Counted from the stretch's first letter, positions 9,496 through 18,314 are shown. The stretch is DNA of 34,637 nt from CAVZLD01 sp964522605 (GCA_964522605.1 CAZFWV010000038.1:1-34637); one strand, 5' to 3'. Numbers and translations: made by a program. Notes: generated from the letters alone by a model not told the origin.

Positions 9496-11076
9496 ATGGG
9501 ACATCACGACCTGCCTCAACGCCCCGAATCGAATGCGCATTGTTGTCCGTGTTGTAGCGATAGCGGATCGCGCATCCTGGAGGTCACGCGCCGTGCCTTT
9601 CTCGGGGGCGTGGGTGCCGCGACCGTCGGAGGCACCGCGCTGGCCGGGTTGTCGTGGTCTGCACTGGCCTCTGCGGGCGAACCGTTCTCGGAAGAAGCTC
9701 CGCCGCGACGGGCGCTGAAGGTGGTTCCCATTCTGGTTTACAGTACGCCCGAGCGACAGCATCAGTCGAGTTGGCGGAATTGGGGCGGCATTCAGACGGA
9801 GAATCATGCCAACGAAGAAGTCGCGCGAATCGGGAGCGAGTTGGCGAAACTGAAGGAGCGGGCCGATTTTCCCGTTGATTTCGCTCCGGTGGCCAAGGTG
9901 CGGGCAAAGGCCGATTTGGACAAGGTTGCCGACTTGGCGCAGGCCGATACGGTGATGGTCTATGCGGCGGGTGGCTGGATGGACGTTCTGGACACGCTCG
10001 GGTCCATGAATAAAGACGTGATCATCTTCTGCCGTCACAAATCGGGGCCGGTTTACCTTTGGTACGAAATCATCAGCCCACGGTACCTGCGCCAGCACAC
10101 GGATCAGCGAATGGTGGAGGGCGTCGATGAGCAGGATGTGGTGGTCGACAATCAAGACGAGTTGTTGTGGCGACTGCGGTCGCTGTGTGGTTTGCACAAT
10201 ACGAAAGGGCTGCGCATCGTCGCGATCGGCGGCGCGGGTGCCTGGGCTCAGCCACGCGGCGTCGTGCCGGATCTCGTGAAGCAGAAATGGAATTGGGACA
10301 TCCATGTGGTTGAGTATGCGCAGTTGGCGAAGGTGTTGGAAGAAGCGCGCGCCGAGGCGGGGACGCTTGAGCGCATGCGTCAGTCGACCGATGAGTATCT
10401 CAAGCTGCCCGGAACGCGCCTCGAAACAGAACGCGCCTACCTCGAAAACTCATTTCTGCTGACCGAAGTCTTTCGGCGATTGATGCACCAGGCTGACTGC
10501 CGTGCGCTCACGATCGAAGGCTGTATGGGCACCGTCATGCCGATCTCGGAAACGACGGCCTGTATTCCTCTCAGCCTGCTCAATGATGCCGGTTACCTGG
10601 CATTCTGTGAATCGGATTTTGTCGTGGTGCCTGCGGGAGTTCTGTTAGCCAACATCTCCGGATGTCCTTCGTTCTTGAACGATCCTACCTATCCCCATGA
10701 TCAGGTGATCACCCTGGCCCACTGCACGGCGCCACGGAAGATGGATGGGAAAAAGGTTGAGCCGGCGCGGATTCTGACGCATTTCGAATCCGATTACGGT
10801 GCCGCTCCCAAAGTTGAAATGCGCGTCGGGCAGGTGGTGACGAACATCATCCCCGACTTTGCATCGCAACGTTACGTCGGGTTGTTGGCAGAGATCATTG
10901 ACAATCCGTTCTTGCCCATTTGCCGATCCCAGATCGACGTGCAATACAAGTGCGCGGATCAGGAATTGGCCGAGGTGATGCCCGGCTTTCACTGGATTAC
11001 CGGCTACGGGGACTACATGAGAGAGTTGGGGTATGCCCTGAAGAAAGTCGGGATCGAATGGAAGCAACTGGGATAG
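9496..11076 (+). CDS. Tat-exported L-fucose/L-arabinose isomerase-like protein
   Basis: 526 residues from the ATG at 9496, which has GAGGAG 6 nt upstream; an in-frame ATG at 9385 has no such site and adds unlikely sequence. A Tat signal starts with TRRAFLGG (Arg32-Arg33) followed by a small-residue hydrophobic stretch to about residue 60. CCPCC at 16-20 precedes it. The mature part has the fucose/arabinose isomerase fold signature: PLSLLNDAGYLAFCESD and ITLAHC. Glu341, Glu372 and His409 sit where the family has its metal and catalytic ligands. An exported isomerase is odd because the known family is cytoplasmic, so the substrate may be extracytoplasmic or the function may have changed. It converges on the rhaA operon. 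The fold is fairly sure; the reaction is inferred. Confidence 0.85.
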   Translation: MGHHDLPQRPESNAHCCPCCSDSGSRILEVTRRAFLGGVGAATVGGTALAGLSWSALASAGEPFSEEAPPRRALKVVPILVYSTPERQHQSSWRNWGGIQTENHANEEVARIGSELAKLKERADFPVDFAPVAKVRAKADLDKVADLAQADTVMVYAAGGWMDVLDTLGSMNKDVIIFCRHKSGPVYLWYEIISPRYLRQHTDQRMVEGVDEQDVVVDNQDELLWRLRSLCGLHNTKGLRIVAIGGAGAWAQPRGVVPDLVKQKWNWDIHVVEYAQLAKVLEEARAEAGTLERMRQSTDEYLKLPGTRLETERAYLENSFLLTEVFRRLMHQADCRALTIEGCMGTVMPISETTACIPLSLLNDAGYLAFCESDFVVVPAGVLLANISGCPSFLNDPTYPHDQVITLAHCTAPRKMDGKKVEPARILTHFESDYGAAPKVEMRVGQVVTNIIPDFASQRYVGLLAEIIDNPFLPICRSQIDVQYKCADQELAEVMPGFHWITGYGDYMRELGYALKKVGIEWKQLG

Positions 11077-11133
11077 TGGACTCTCGAAAAGCGAGAGAAA
11101 ATCGCGTTCCATTTGGACTTAAGGGGGAGAAGG

Positions 11134-11229
11134 AACCACGGATGCGACGGAGGGGACGGATCGGCACGGACCGATCCGCGGCCATCCGTCTTATCCGTTC
11201 GATCCGCGGTTGCTCTTCTTGATCTTTGG
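11134..11229 (+). repeat. 96-bp dispersed repeat, copy 1
   Basis: It matches the reverse complement of 32805-32900 at 87 of 96 positions by hand count. It contains GGATCGG-CACGGA-CCGATCC, a 7-bp hairpin. Each copy lies just 3' of a plus-strand gene (here the Tat isomerase-like gene), but the two are in opposite orientation. Confidence 0.8.
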
Positions 11230-11261
11230 TTCCGCTCGACTTCGCACTTGATTCCCCGTGA

Positions 11262-11296
11262 CGCGACGGTCCGTCTTTCTGATCGAGACCGTCGCG
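11262..11296. terminator. Possible bidirectional terminator hairpin
   Basis: CGCGACGGTC (11262-11271) pairs perfectly with GACCGTCGCG (11287-11296). It lies between the converging isomerase-like gene and the rhaA operon, where a shared terminator is expected, but neither side has a T-run. This is a guess from position and structure. Confidence 0.35.
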
Positions 11297-11323
11297 ATAC
11301 TTGCGGGATCGCTTTCGCTGCGC

Positions 11324-11506
11324 TCACGTCGGTTGTTCGCGGCCCATCCAGAGAGGAGTGGCAACGAACCAGCCGATCGTTGCCAGCAGCATCAACCAGT
11401 TGGTCAGCTCCGGGCTGCCTCGTCCGGCCAGGAAGAGAACGGAAGGCAGAATCGTCCCGGCCAAGGCGATCCACGAGATGACTTGGAGCATTCGTCTCAC
11501 GAACAT
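11324..11506 (-). CDS. Small two-helix membrane protein, permease neighbour
   Basis: 60 residues. The ATG at 11506 has GATGAGG about 6 nt upstream and starts 19 nt after the stop of the NCS1-type permease, so the two are almost certainly co-transcribed. Two hydrophobic segments at about 6-28 and 34-54 are joined by a short GRGSPELTN loop, and the C-terminus is short and polar. This pattern suits a small accessory or stabilising subunit of the transporter, but I know no named family for it. An upstream in-frame start would extend it by 19 polar residues into the permease gene and lacks a good ribosome site. Confidence 0.7.
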   Translation of the reverse strand: MFVRRMLQVISWIALAGTILPSVLFLAGRGSPELTNWLMLLATIGWFVATPLWMGREQPT

Positions 11507-11525
11507 GACAACCTCATCTTGAATC

Positions 11526-13034
11526 TCATGTTGTTGCACCGGGCGAAGACAACGCCGATCCATTCCGCTTGGTTTGGAAGAGATAGCTCAGCAGGATGTA
11601 CATCAATGCTGCGATAAACCAGCCGGGCAACGAAACAAACCAGAGCGTCCAGCGTCCGATCCCAAAGACCAGACTCAGGCAGATGGCCAGGGTCAAGACC
11701 CAAGTCAAACCGGCGGCCCAATTGAACGAGGTCCCGGATTCTTCGGCGTAGTTGCGTCGCAGTCCTAGGCGGTCGAAGAACCAGAAGTCGATGAAGACGA
11801 CTGCACCCATGGGCATCAGCACCATCCCGTAGAGTGCGACGAAATCGAGCAGTTTCATCGCCAGAGCCGGGAAGAGGGCGGCGGCTGTGGCAATCGCTCC
11901 AGTGAAAAGGGTGACCACGAACCGAGAGGACTGAGGAATCACCGCTTGAAACGCCAGACCTGCGCGATAAATCGTCGGATTTGCCGTTGTCCAACCTGCG
12001 ACGATCACACAGATGAGCCCTGCGATGCCGCAAGCTTGATAGGCCAGTGGCCCGGGCAGCGGCGCGGGTAATTGGTTGTCGGTGGCCGCCTGTCGAATCG
12101 CTTCGGTATTCGTCAGACCCGCGGCATGCAACTGATAGGCGAACAGCATGGAAGCACTGATCCAGGCCATGAAGTGCCCGACGTACATACCGGCCGCCGA
12201 CGCCACGCCATACCACGACTTGCGCGCGAATCGCAGGACCGAAAGATCCGCCATTCCAATGTGCATTGCCATGTTGCAGAACCAGGCGAAGAACATCACG
12301 TGCCAGAACGTGAATTTCACCTGGCCCGGTAAAGGCTCACCCCCTCGCCAAATCACGTTCGTCGCCAGATTCCAGACGTCACTCAACGAATGGATTTCTG
12401 TCTTCGTCGCATCGATGAAGTTTCGCAGGGCAACGAAACCGAAGGCAAGAAAGACGAGCACCATCCAGGGGGCGGCGATGTTCGCCACGCGAGCGACCAT
12501 CTGATAACCGCTGGCGGCGACGACGGAAATGACGGCGCCGACTGCCAGCACGGCGAGAACCCAACCGATACTGTTGGGATAGATGTCGTTCAGACCCGGC
12601 ATCGGAAACTGGATCCAGACTCCAACCGCCGTGGCCGACACCGTGATCATGGCACCCGCCAGGAAACAGAACATCACTCCGTTGGCGAGGTTATAGAGGG
12701 TTACCAGTTGACGTCCGCAGATCTTCTCTAACTGGTAGTAGAGCGTCAGTCGAGCTCTCGTGGCGATCGGAGCCGTGAGCAGGACCCAGCTCATGACGGC
12801 CAAGAGATTCCCGACAATCAAGCCCAAGAGCAGATCGCGGGCGCTGACGCCCGCAGCCACGAACAAAGGCCCGATCATCAACTCGGTGCCCGCACAGTGC
12901 TCGCCGGCATACATCCCGACGAAACTCTTGAAACCAAGCAGGGCTCGATCCGGAACCCGTTCGCGTTCAAATTCACCGCCTACTAGCGAAGTATCTTCGT
13001 CGCTCAAGACTGCCTCCGTTTCTTCGGTCACCAT
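11526..13034 (-). CDS. NCS1-type (purine-cytosine permease-like) transporter
   Basis: 502 residues, about 12 hydrophobic segments after an acidic 30-residue N-terminus. The early GFKSFVGMYAGEHCAGTELMIGPLF region and the WTTANPTIYRAGLAFQ region fit the NCS1 nucleobase/cation symporter family, whose members import purines, pyrimidines, hydantoins or vitamins by coupling to H+ or Na+. Here it lies 24 nt behind the L-rhamnose isomerase gene and directly ahead of a small membrane protein. From context I infer that it imports L-rhamnose or a related sugar, not a nucleobase. No other sugar transporter is in the window. The ATG has only a weak ribosome site, which suits translational coupling to rhaA. 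Confidence 0.85.
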   Translation of the reverse strand: MVTEETEAVLSDEDTSLVGGEFERERVPDRALLGFKSFVGMYAGEHCAGTELMIGPLFVAAGVSARDLLLGLIVGNLLAVMSWVLLTAPIATRARLTLYYQLEKICGRQLVTLYNLANGVMFCFLAGAMITVSATAVGVWIQFPMPGLNDIYPNSIGWVLAVLAVGAVISVVAASGYQMVARVANIAAPWMVLVFLAFGFVALRNFIDATKTEIHSLSDVWNLATNVIWRGGEPLPGQVKFTFWHVMFFAWFCNMAMHIGMADLSVLRFARKSWYGVASAAGMYVGHFMAWISASMLFAYQLHAAGLTNTEAIRQAATDNQLPAPLPGPLAYQACGIAGLICVIVAGWTTANPTIYRAGLAFQAVIPQSSRFVVTLFTGAIATAAALFPALAMKLLDFVALYGMVLMPMGAVVFIDFWFFDRLGLRRNYAEESGTSFNWAAGLTWVLTLAICLSLVFGIGRWTLWFVSLPGWFIAALMYILLSYLFQTKRNGSALSSPGATT

Positions 13035-13058
13035 CCGGTTGCTCGCGCCATGTTGTCA

Positions 13059-14369
13059 TCAGATCCGCCGACTCAGGACCTCACGCTCATAACTTTCCAC
13101 GTTGGCCAGCCAGGTACGTCCAATGGGGACATCGCGCTGCAGACAGTAATAATCCCAGATTGCGCCGGCAGGCAGCGTTTTCAGCTCTTCCAGCAGTGCG
13201 AGTCGAGCCGTATAGTTGCCGTCCGCCTCCAACTGCCGCAACAACTCGGTGGGTTCAAGCAACGCCAACAGCAGTGCCTTGATCATCGCGCGAGTTCCGA
13301 TCACCCACGCGGCAACGCGATTGATGCTGGCGTCAAAGAAATCCAAGCCGATGTGCACACGGTCCAGGTAGCCGTGCCGCGCCAGTTCTTGGGCAATCGC
13401 CCGTAGTTCATCGCTCAGGATGACGACATGGTCACTGTCCCACCGAACTCCGCGGCTGACGTGCAGCAGCAACCGATCAACGAACAACATCACTGCTGAA
13501 ATTTTGTCCGAGATCACTTCGGTGGGATGAAAATGTCCTGCATCCAGGCAGAGTAGTTTTTGTCGCGTGATTGCGTAGCCCAGGTAAAATTCATGCGAGC
13601 CGACGACATAAGTTTCCGAACCAATCCCGAACAGTTTACTTTCGACGGCGTCCAAGGTGTGCGATTGCGGCAGGGACTCGGCAAAGACTTGATCAAGCGA
13701 CTCCATCAACCGTTGACGCGGGCCGAGCCGGTCCACGGTCAAGTCCTTGCAGCCGTCCGGAATCCAGACGTTCGTGACACAAGGAGTCCCGAGGGCCGCG
13801 CCCATGGCGGCACCAATCCGGCGGCAGACGACTCCGTGCTCAATCCAGAATTCTCGAATGGCGGCATCCGGATGGCTGAGCGTCCATCCGTCGTCCGCCT
13901 TGGGGTGACCAAAGAAGGTGGGGTTGAAATCCAGACCGATTCGCCGCTCTCGAGCCCAATCGATCCAGCCCTGAAAATGGTTCGGTTGCAACTCGTTCCG
14001 TTCCACGGGGCGGCCGTTGAACTCGGCATAGCTTGCGTGCAGATTGAAACGATGGCGTCCAGGGACCAAAGACATCGCCAGATCGATGTCCGCGCGTAAC
14101 TCATCCGGCGTCCGAGCTTTGCCTGGGTAGTTGCCCGTGACCGCCAAGCCGCCCCCGATTTCCTCGGCCACGCCCTCGAATCCAGCGACGTCATCTCCCT
14201 GCCAGCAGTGGATCGAAATCGGAATCTCGCCCAACCGTCGCAACGCCTCGTGCGTGTCGACGCCCAACTGAGCGTACTGTTCCTGCGCCACCTTGTAATT
14301 CGCCTCAACGTCCTTGGGTTGTCGAGAAGCCTGTAGATTCAGGCGGGGATCGAGTTTCATCAACGACAC
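13059..14369 (-). CDS. rhaA: L-rhamnose isomerase
   Basis: About 436 residues. It interconverts L-rhamnose and L-rhamnulose in the cytoplasm and needs a divalent metal such as Mn2+. Similarity to the E. coli enzyme is visible end to end: SIHCWQGDDVAGFE, TGNYPGKART, GLDFNPTFFGHP, WIPDGCKDLTVDRL, VESKLFGIGSE, LDAGHFHPTEVISDKIS, VRWDSDHVV and HIGLDFFDASINR. The last four carry the metal and catalytic Glu, Asp and His residues of the family, all present. I chose the GTG at 14369 because GGAGGGGAG lies 6 nt upstream; an ATG nine bases further in (14360) is the alternative. It heads a minus-strand operon with the NCS1 permease and small membrane protein. Rhamnulose kinase and aldolase are not in the window. 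Confidence 0.95.
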   Translation of the reverse strand: MSLMKLDPRLNLQASRQPKDVEANYKVAQEQYAQLGVDTHEALRRLGEIPISIHCWQGDDVAGFEGVAEEIGGGLAVTGNYPGKARTPDELRADIDLAMSLVPGRHRFNLHASYAEFNGRPVERNELQPNHFQGWIDWARERRIGLDFNPTFFGHPKADDGWTLSHPDAAIREFWIEHGVVCRRIGAAMGAALGTPCVTNVWIPDGCKDLTVDRLGPRQRLMESLDQVFAESLPQSHTLDAVESKLFGIGSETYVVGSHEFYLGYAITRQKLLCLDAGHFHPTEVISDKISAVMLFVDRLLLHVSRGVRWDSDHVVILSDELRAIAQELARHGYLDRVHIGLDFFDASINRVAAWVIGTRAMIKALLLALLEPTELLRQLEADGNYTARLALLEELKTLPAGAIWDYYCLQRDVPIGRTWLANVESYEREVLSRRI

Positions 14370-14384
14370 GGGAATCTCCCCTCC
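14367..14384 (-). promoter_or_regulatory. Ribosome site that sets a GTG start for rhaA
   Basis: On the minus strand GGAGGGGAG (14384-14376) is followed by six bases and then GTG (14369-14367). The nearby ATG at 14360 would be 15 nt from the site, too far for a normal start. Confidence 0.65.
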
Positions 14385-14504
14385 GGCAAGAAGGATGCGG
14401 TATTTCCGACAGGCGACTCCTGAGTCTATCAAAAACGAACTGAAAATCCATGATGGGTCGGCGGCAAAAGAGCCGCCTGACTACATGCGAGCCTCTTGCG
14501 GATT

Positions 14505-14568
14505 CTGGCTGCGGGTTAAACGAATCAGCACGGAGAGGGTGTTTTAACTTCACCCGAGCCAGCAATTG
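14505..14568 (+). repeat. Third copy of the GGGTTAAACGAA / CAGCAACT module
   Basis: GCTGCGGGTTAAACGAATC at 14508-14526 matches the arm at 5579-5595, and TTTTAACTTCACCCGAG plus CCAGCAATT (14541-14566) matches the core. The same arm-to-core order and spacing occur at 6-79 and 5565-5638. It begins a 507-bp non-coding stretch upstream of rhaA that holds only repeats. Confidence 0.7.
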
Positions 14569-14594
14569 AAAAGCCGCACGAATCTCCCTCTGAG

Positions 14595-14739
14595 AGAGTC
14601 GGGCCGCAGGCCCGGAGAGGGCGGAGTGCACAACGCAATCGGCGCGTTTGGCTCGTCCAGGAAACACCCTCCCCGGCCGCTGCGCGTCCGACCCTCCCGC
14701 GAGCGGGAGGGTGAAGTAACTTCATCCGAACCAACAACT
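14595..14739 (+). repeat. 145-bp dispersed repeat, direct copy
   Basis: The counterpart of the inverted copy at 8674-8818. It holds the palindrome CCCTCCCGC-GAGCGGGAGGG and ends in TTCATCCGAACCAACAACT. The two copies stand about 5.8 kb apart in opposite orientation, on either side of the isomerase-like gene and rhaA operon. Confidence 0.75.
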
Positions 14740-14744
14740 AAACC

Positions 14745-14775
14745 ACTGCACGATTTCCAGAGGGAGAGTGAATTC
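14745..14775 (+). repeat. ACTGCACGA...GAGTGAATTC motif, third copy
   Basis: Same motif as at 9150-9180 and 9214-9246; like 9214-9246 it continues into CTGCTGCC and a stretch with GTGCAGGCT. In both places it lies close to a copy of the 145-bp repeat. Confidence 0.6.
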
Positions 14776-14877
14776 TCTGCTGCCTGGCTGCCGCAGTGCG
14801 TGCAGGCTAAAGGCGTATCTCAACTCGGCACAGTGCTCGGCGCAGATCTCCGAGTGCTTTACGCAAAGAGGTGCGTT

Positions 14878-16542
14878 TTACGTCCAGTCGCTGGGAAACT
14901 GATCGATCGAATCGGCAAGTGGATCTCCTTCGCCAAACCAAAGTCGGAGCGTTTCTTGCAGGGCGAAGCACTTGGGCGTCAAGTCACCCCATGTTTCGGC
15001 AACCTCCTGCAATTGTCCGCAGAATCGATCAACCACCGGCTGCAGAAGTTCGTCCTGGCGGTTCCGGTTTGCCTGACAGAGGTTGTCGAACTGTTGATTC
15101 AACGCGTCGATCTGAACCTGTGAATTCGGCTGGTGCCGCAAGTTCGAGATGATTTCAGCCAGGTACGTTCCGATCCCGAACAATCGGGTGGCGGGGGGTT
15201 CGGCGACAATCTCGGGATTCACGAATGCGGATTCCCAAACCGGCGAGTAGGTTGGGTCGGCTTGGGGGTTGCCGTCGCGAAAGCCGGACATGACGATTCC
15301 GGCGGAGGGCTGGTGACCTCGGTGGTTTTCGTTCCAATCGCCGTCCCAACTCAACGCGTCGTCAAAGGGACTTTCTCCAGTACCTTGTTGCCAGTCCGCT
15401 TCCGTTCTGCAGAACGAGAATGCGAAATCGTCGTCAAGATGAAATCCCCCCAGGTAGGTGAACGCGGGCCCCGCATCCGAGTCGAGCATCATGCGGCAGA
15501 GCGGGCAATCGCAGTCAATTGCCTCGCCCGGCTCCTCAACGAGTGGCAGTCGGCGGCGTTCTCGTTCGATAATTTCGCGCGGCGACATCCGGCCTGTATG
15601 ATCCGGGTCGGGCTGGTTCAGCCAGCCGTCTCGCATCTCTTCCAGCCACTCCGTGGAAACCGGTTCCCCCGCGGTGGCTTGCACGAATCGATGGAGGCAG
15701 TGGTAAAGCAGGAAGCGAACCAGATCGTAATAAACAATGATCTCATGCGTACCCAATCCGCCCCAACGGTAGGCTGAATCTTGTTCACTCAGGCCCGGCG
15801 GGCACTGTTTCATTCCCACCCATTGATGCGACCGATGGTCGATATCGCGCGCAATGTGCGAACGCTCGACCAACATTTCGTCGCGTACTGATCGTCCTTG
15901 GAGCAACGGTTGTGGAAGGGTTAACCAGCGAGCGTGAAGGTCGCGCGCCACGCGGTAAACGGGATTCGTGGGGCAAAACTGATCTTCCAGCATCTGCTGC
16001 GTGTCGTCTTGCGAAAGAGGAGGGTCCGCAGTGACGGTGGCCGCTTGGCACTGATCGACGAGGAATTCCATCAGGGGCGTGCCGTATAGGATGTGCCGCA
16101 AATCGATTCGCGGCTCATTCATTCGTTGCTGATGGCGCTGGCCGGAAAGAGTTGGCCAGTAACGAAGATCGTTTGTCAGCAACCAGCAGTCACTCAGGTG
16201 GTACGGGTACCAGCGTTCCGATGGACCGCGGGCATCCACATACGGAGTGGCTGAGATTCCGTCGTCCAAGTCGTGCTGCCAACTTGTAGCCAACAGTCGC
16301 GCCGGAAGATCGATCACACAGAACGGTTCCGCGTCCTGAGGTGGCTGGTCGCAGACAGCCCAATCCGAGAACAACCGGTTAGCCAGGTCCGGATGCACAA
16401 ACCGTGTCGAGGCGGCCTGCAGCTCGGAGATGGTTTCTGGGTCGGCGCTGAGCGATCCGATGATCGCATGCGTCAGATCTTCGTCGATCATTGCGTACAG
16501 ACACTGATGGGAATCTTGCACGGTCACATGGACTGAAGACAT
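14878..16542 (-). CDS. Conserved-looking protein of unknown function, DCDCPLC motif
   Basis: 554 residues. The ATG at 16542 has a perfect GGAGGT site 7 nt upstream; an open frame runs another 104 codons upstream into the MATE gene but looks non-coding. No signal peptide or membrane helix, so probably cytoplasmic. Rich in Trp, Asp and Gln. Near residues 341-347 is AIDCDCPLCRMM, a three-cysteine cluster that could bind metal, followed by LGGFHLDDDFAFSF. The last 120 residues look helical and may form a coiled coil (LNQQFDNLCQANRNRQDELL). I do not recognise the family. It starts 190 bp after the MATE exporter gene on the same strand; shared transcription is possible but not shown. Confidence 0.85.
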   Translation of the reverse strand: MSSVHVTVQDSHQCLYAMIDEDLTHAIIGSLSADPETISELQAASTRFVHPDLANRLFSDWAVCDQPPQDAEPFCVIDLPARLLATSWQHDLDDGISATPYVDARGPSERWYPYHLSDCWLLTNDLRYWPTLSGQRHQQRMNEPRIDLRHILYGTPLMEFLVDQCQAATVTADPPLSQDDTQQMLEDQFCPTNPVYRVARDLHARWLTLPQPLLQGRSVRDEMLVERSHIARDIDHRSHQWVGMKQCPPGLSEQDSAYRWGGLGTHEIIVYYDLVRFLLYHCLHRFVQATAGEPVSTEWLEEMRDGWLNQPDPDHTGRMSPREIIERERRRLPLVEEPGEAIDCDCPLCRMMLDSDAGPAFTYLGGFHLDDDFAFSFCRTEADWQQGTGESPFDDALSWDGDWNENHRGHQPSAGIVMSGFRDGNPQADPTYSPVWESAFVNPEIVAEPPATRLFGIGTYLAEIISNLRHQPNSQVQIDALNQQFDNLCQANRNRQDELLQPVVDRFCGQLQEVAETWGDLTPKCFALQETLRLWFGEGDPLADSIDQFPSDWT

Positions 16543-16732
16543 CGAATCGACCTCCGTGAATGCCTGGTTGGCGGATGGGGATCCAGGGACCTTCCCTGGG
16601 CAATGACTTGTGCCATGTCCCCGATCGGTTGGCGACAAGGGATCTCCATCCCGCACGTGGCCACCAACCGGCGGGCAATATAGGTCGCGCCACGAATCGG
16701 CGACAACCAGCGCTGCAACTTTGAAAAATCCG

Positions 16733-18154
16733 TCAGACGACGACGCGACTCCAGCGACCGCTGGTGTAGTAGGCGGCGAGCACGACGGCCCGAATCGCGA
16801 TCTCTCCGCAAATCGCCAACCAGATTCCGGCAACTTCACCCCAGAGGAGAACACCGATCAGGTACGCGGCCGGAACGCGTAAGAGGAATGTCGAAGCGGT
16901 GACGATCAACATCGCGGGACGCGTGTCACCGGCACCGCGAATCGCCTGATCGTAAACCATGGCCGTTCCCAGGAAGATCTGGGCGGGGCCGCAAATCCTG
17001 AGCAAGTCGGGCGTGATCTCCAGCAATCTTGGTTCACTTGTGATCAGCCGAACCAGCGTTTCGGGGAACAAGAGAAACAGTAGCCCCAGGCTGCCCATCA
17101 CGACCGCGGCCAGCAGCCAGCAATAATGGGTCGCCTGTCGAGCTCGCGCGGGGTCGCCTAGACCCAGATATTGCCCGGTCAACGTGGATGCGGCAACGGC
17201 GAGTGCCCAACCAGGTAGATAGCTGATTGCTTCGATGCGAATCACAATCACATGTGCCCCCAACGCTCCCGGTTGCACGGTCTGTCCAAGGTAACCCACG
17301 AAGGATGCCACAATGAAGTTGCCGGTCCAGGTTGCGAGAGAGTCGATGAATTGTGGAGAACTGATCCGTAGGATTCGTTTCAGAGTCGCGCGGTGGGGGC
17401 GAAGTCGAAACCACCGCAGACGAATCGGAGATTTGCCGGAAAGAAGAGCCAGTACGGTGCAAACAGCACCGAGAATCCAGGCGACTGCGGTTCCGATCGC
17501 AATGCCCGCAACGCCTCGACCACCGAGTGGCGGGGGACCAAACACGAGCGTCAGGCTGAGGACCACGTTCGCGGCGTTTACCAGTCCCAGGATCCAGAAC
17601 GGAGTTCGTGTGTCACCGGAAGCGCGCAGGCATGCCGCGCCCACATAAAGCAGGCCGTGAGCGGGTACCGCCAGGGCCAGGATTTGCAGGTAAACCGTCC
17701 CCATCGCTAACGCCGAATCCGTAAGATTCAGCAGGCGAACGAACGGGCTTGCCAAGGCATAGATCAGAAGCGCGAGGACGATTCCGACAAGGAAGGCTGC
17801 AGTCAGTGCCTGACCCAAAACGGCATGCGCCAGTTGGCGATGGCGACCGCCAATGGCGCGTGCGACAAGTGCCCCCGCGCCGATCCCCACGGCACCGAAC
17901 AGCAAAACCAACAGCCAGCCGATGTACGCGGCCACCGCGATGGCCTCCGTCGCCGCAACACTCAATCGTCCGGCGATCGCGGTGTCGACGAAGCCGACGC
18001 AAAACCCCAGCAACTGCTCCAGAAAGGGCCACACCGCCAGGAACAGTACTTGCTGCCATACCGATAGTCCGGCCAGGCGCCCCGGAAGTTGAGCATCGGC
18101 AACCGAAGATCGCTTCTGCGGTCGCGGACCTCTGACGATTTCGGTTGGACACAT
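16733..18154 (-). CDS. MATE family multidrug/metabolite exporter
   Basis: 473 residues from the ATG at 18154; a TTG at 18190 would add 12 residues. About 12 membrane helices in two similar halves. The first helix pair reads LAVWPFLEQLLGFCVGFVDTAIAGRLS, and FVDTAIAGRLS plus LRASGDTRTPFW and the second-half counterpart IRGAGDTRPAMLIV are MATE hallmarks. Such proteins expel cationic drugs or metabolites in exchange for Na+ or H+. The N-terminal 30 residues are polar and cytoplasmic. It is divergent from the alpha-L-fucosidase gene, 285 bp apart. The substrate cannot be told from sequence or context. Confidence 0.93.
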   Translation of the reverse strand: MCPTEIVRGPRPQKRSSVADAQLPGRLAGLSVWQQVLFLAVWPFLEQLLGFCVGFVDTAIAGRLSVAATEAIAVAAYIGWLLVLLFGAVGIGAGALVARAIGGRHRQLAHAVLGQALTAAFLVGIVLALLIYALASPFVRLLNLTDSALAMGTVYLQILALAVPAHGLLYVGAACLRASGDTRTPFWILGLVNAANVVLSLTLVFGPPPLGGRGVAGIAIGTAVAWILGAVCTVLALLSGKSPIRLRWFRLRPHRATLKRILRISSPQFIDSLATWTGNFIVASFVGYLGQTVQPGALGAHVIVIRIEAISYLPGWALAVAASTLTGQYLGLGDPARARQATHYCWLLAAVVMGSLGLLFLLFPETLVRLITSEPRLLEITPDLLRICGPAQIFLGTAMVYDQAIRGAGDTRPAMLIVTASTFLLRVPAAYLIGVLLWGEVAGIWLAICGEIAIRAVVLAAYYTSGRWSRVVV

Positions 18155-18249
18155 CGGAACGCGATCCCTGCTTCTCTGTTGCCGGAGCAAAAGTCTCCAT
18201 TCTAGAGCGAAGCACAGGGATCAGCTACGCTACGCTCGGTCTCAAGACT

Positions 18250-18314
18250 GTAGGCCAACTTGTCTCAAGTCGGCAATTCCGGCATGTTCGCCGACTCGAG
18301 ACAAGTCGGCCTAC
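18250..18314. repeat. Inverted repeat, GTAGGCC...GGCCTAC
   Basis: Arms 18250-18274 and 18290-18314 pair over 25 positions with two mismatches around a 15-nt loop; each arm also holds ACTTGTCTCAAGT-type internal symmetry. It lies in the divergent gap between MATE and fucosidase genes. It looks like a dispersed palindrome (REP- or MITE-like), though an operator role cannot be excluded. Confidence 0.7.

Noticed and set aside
16543..16854. N-terminal extension of the 554-residue protein
   Set aside because: It overlaps the end of the MATE gene, while the ATG at 16542 has a perfect GGAGGT site.
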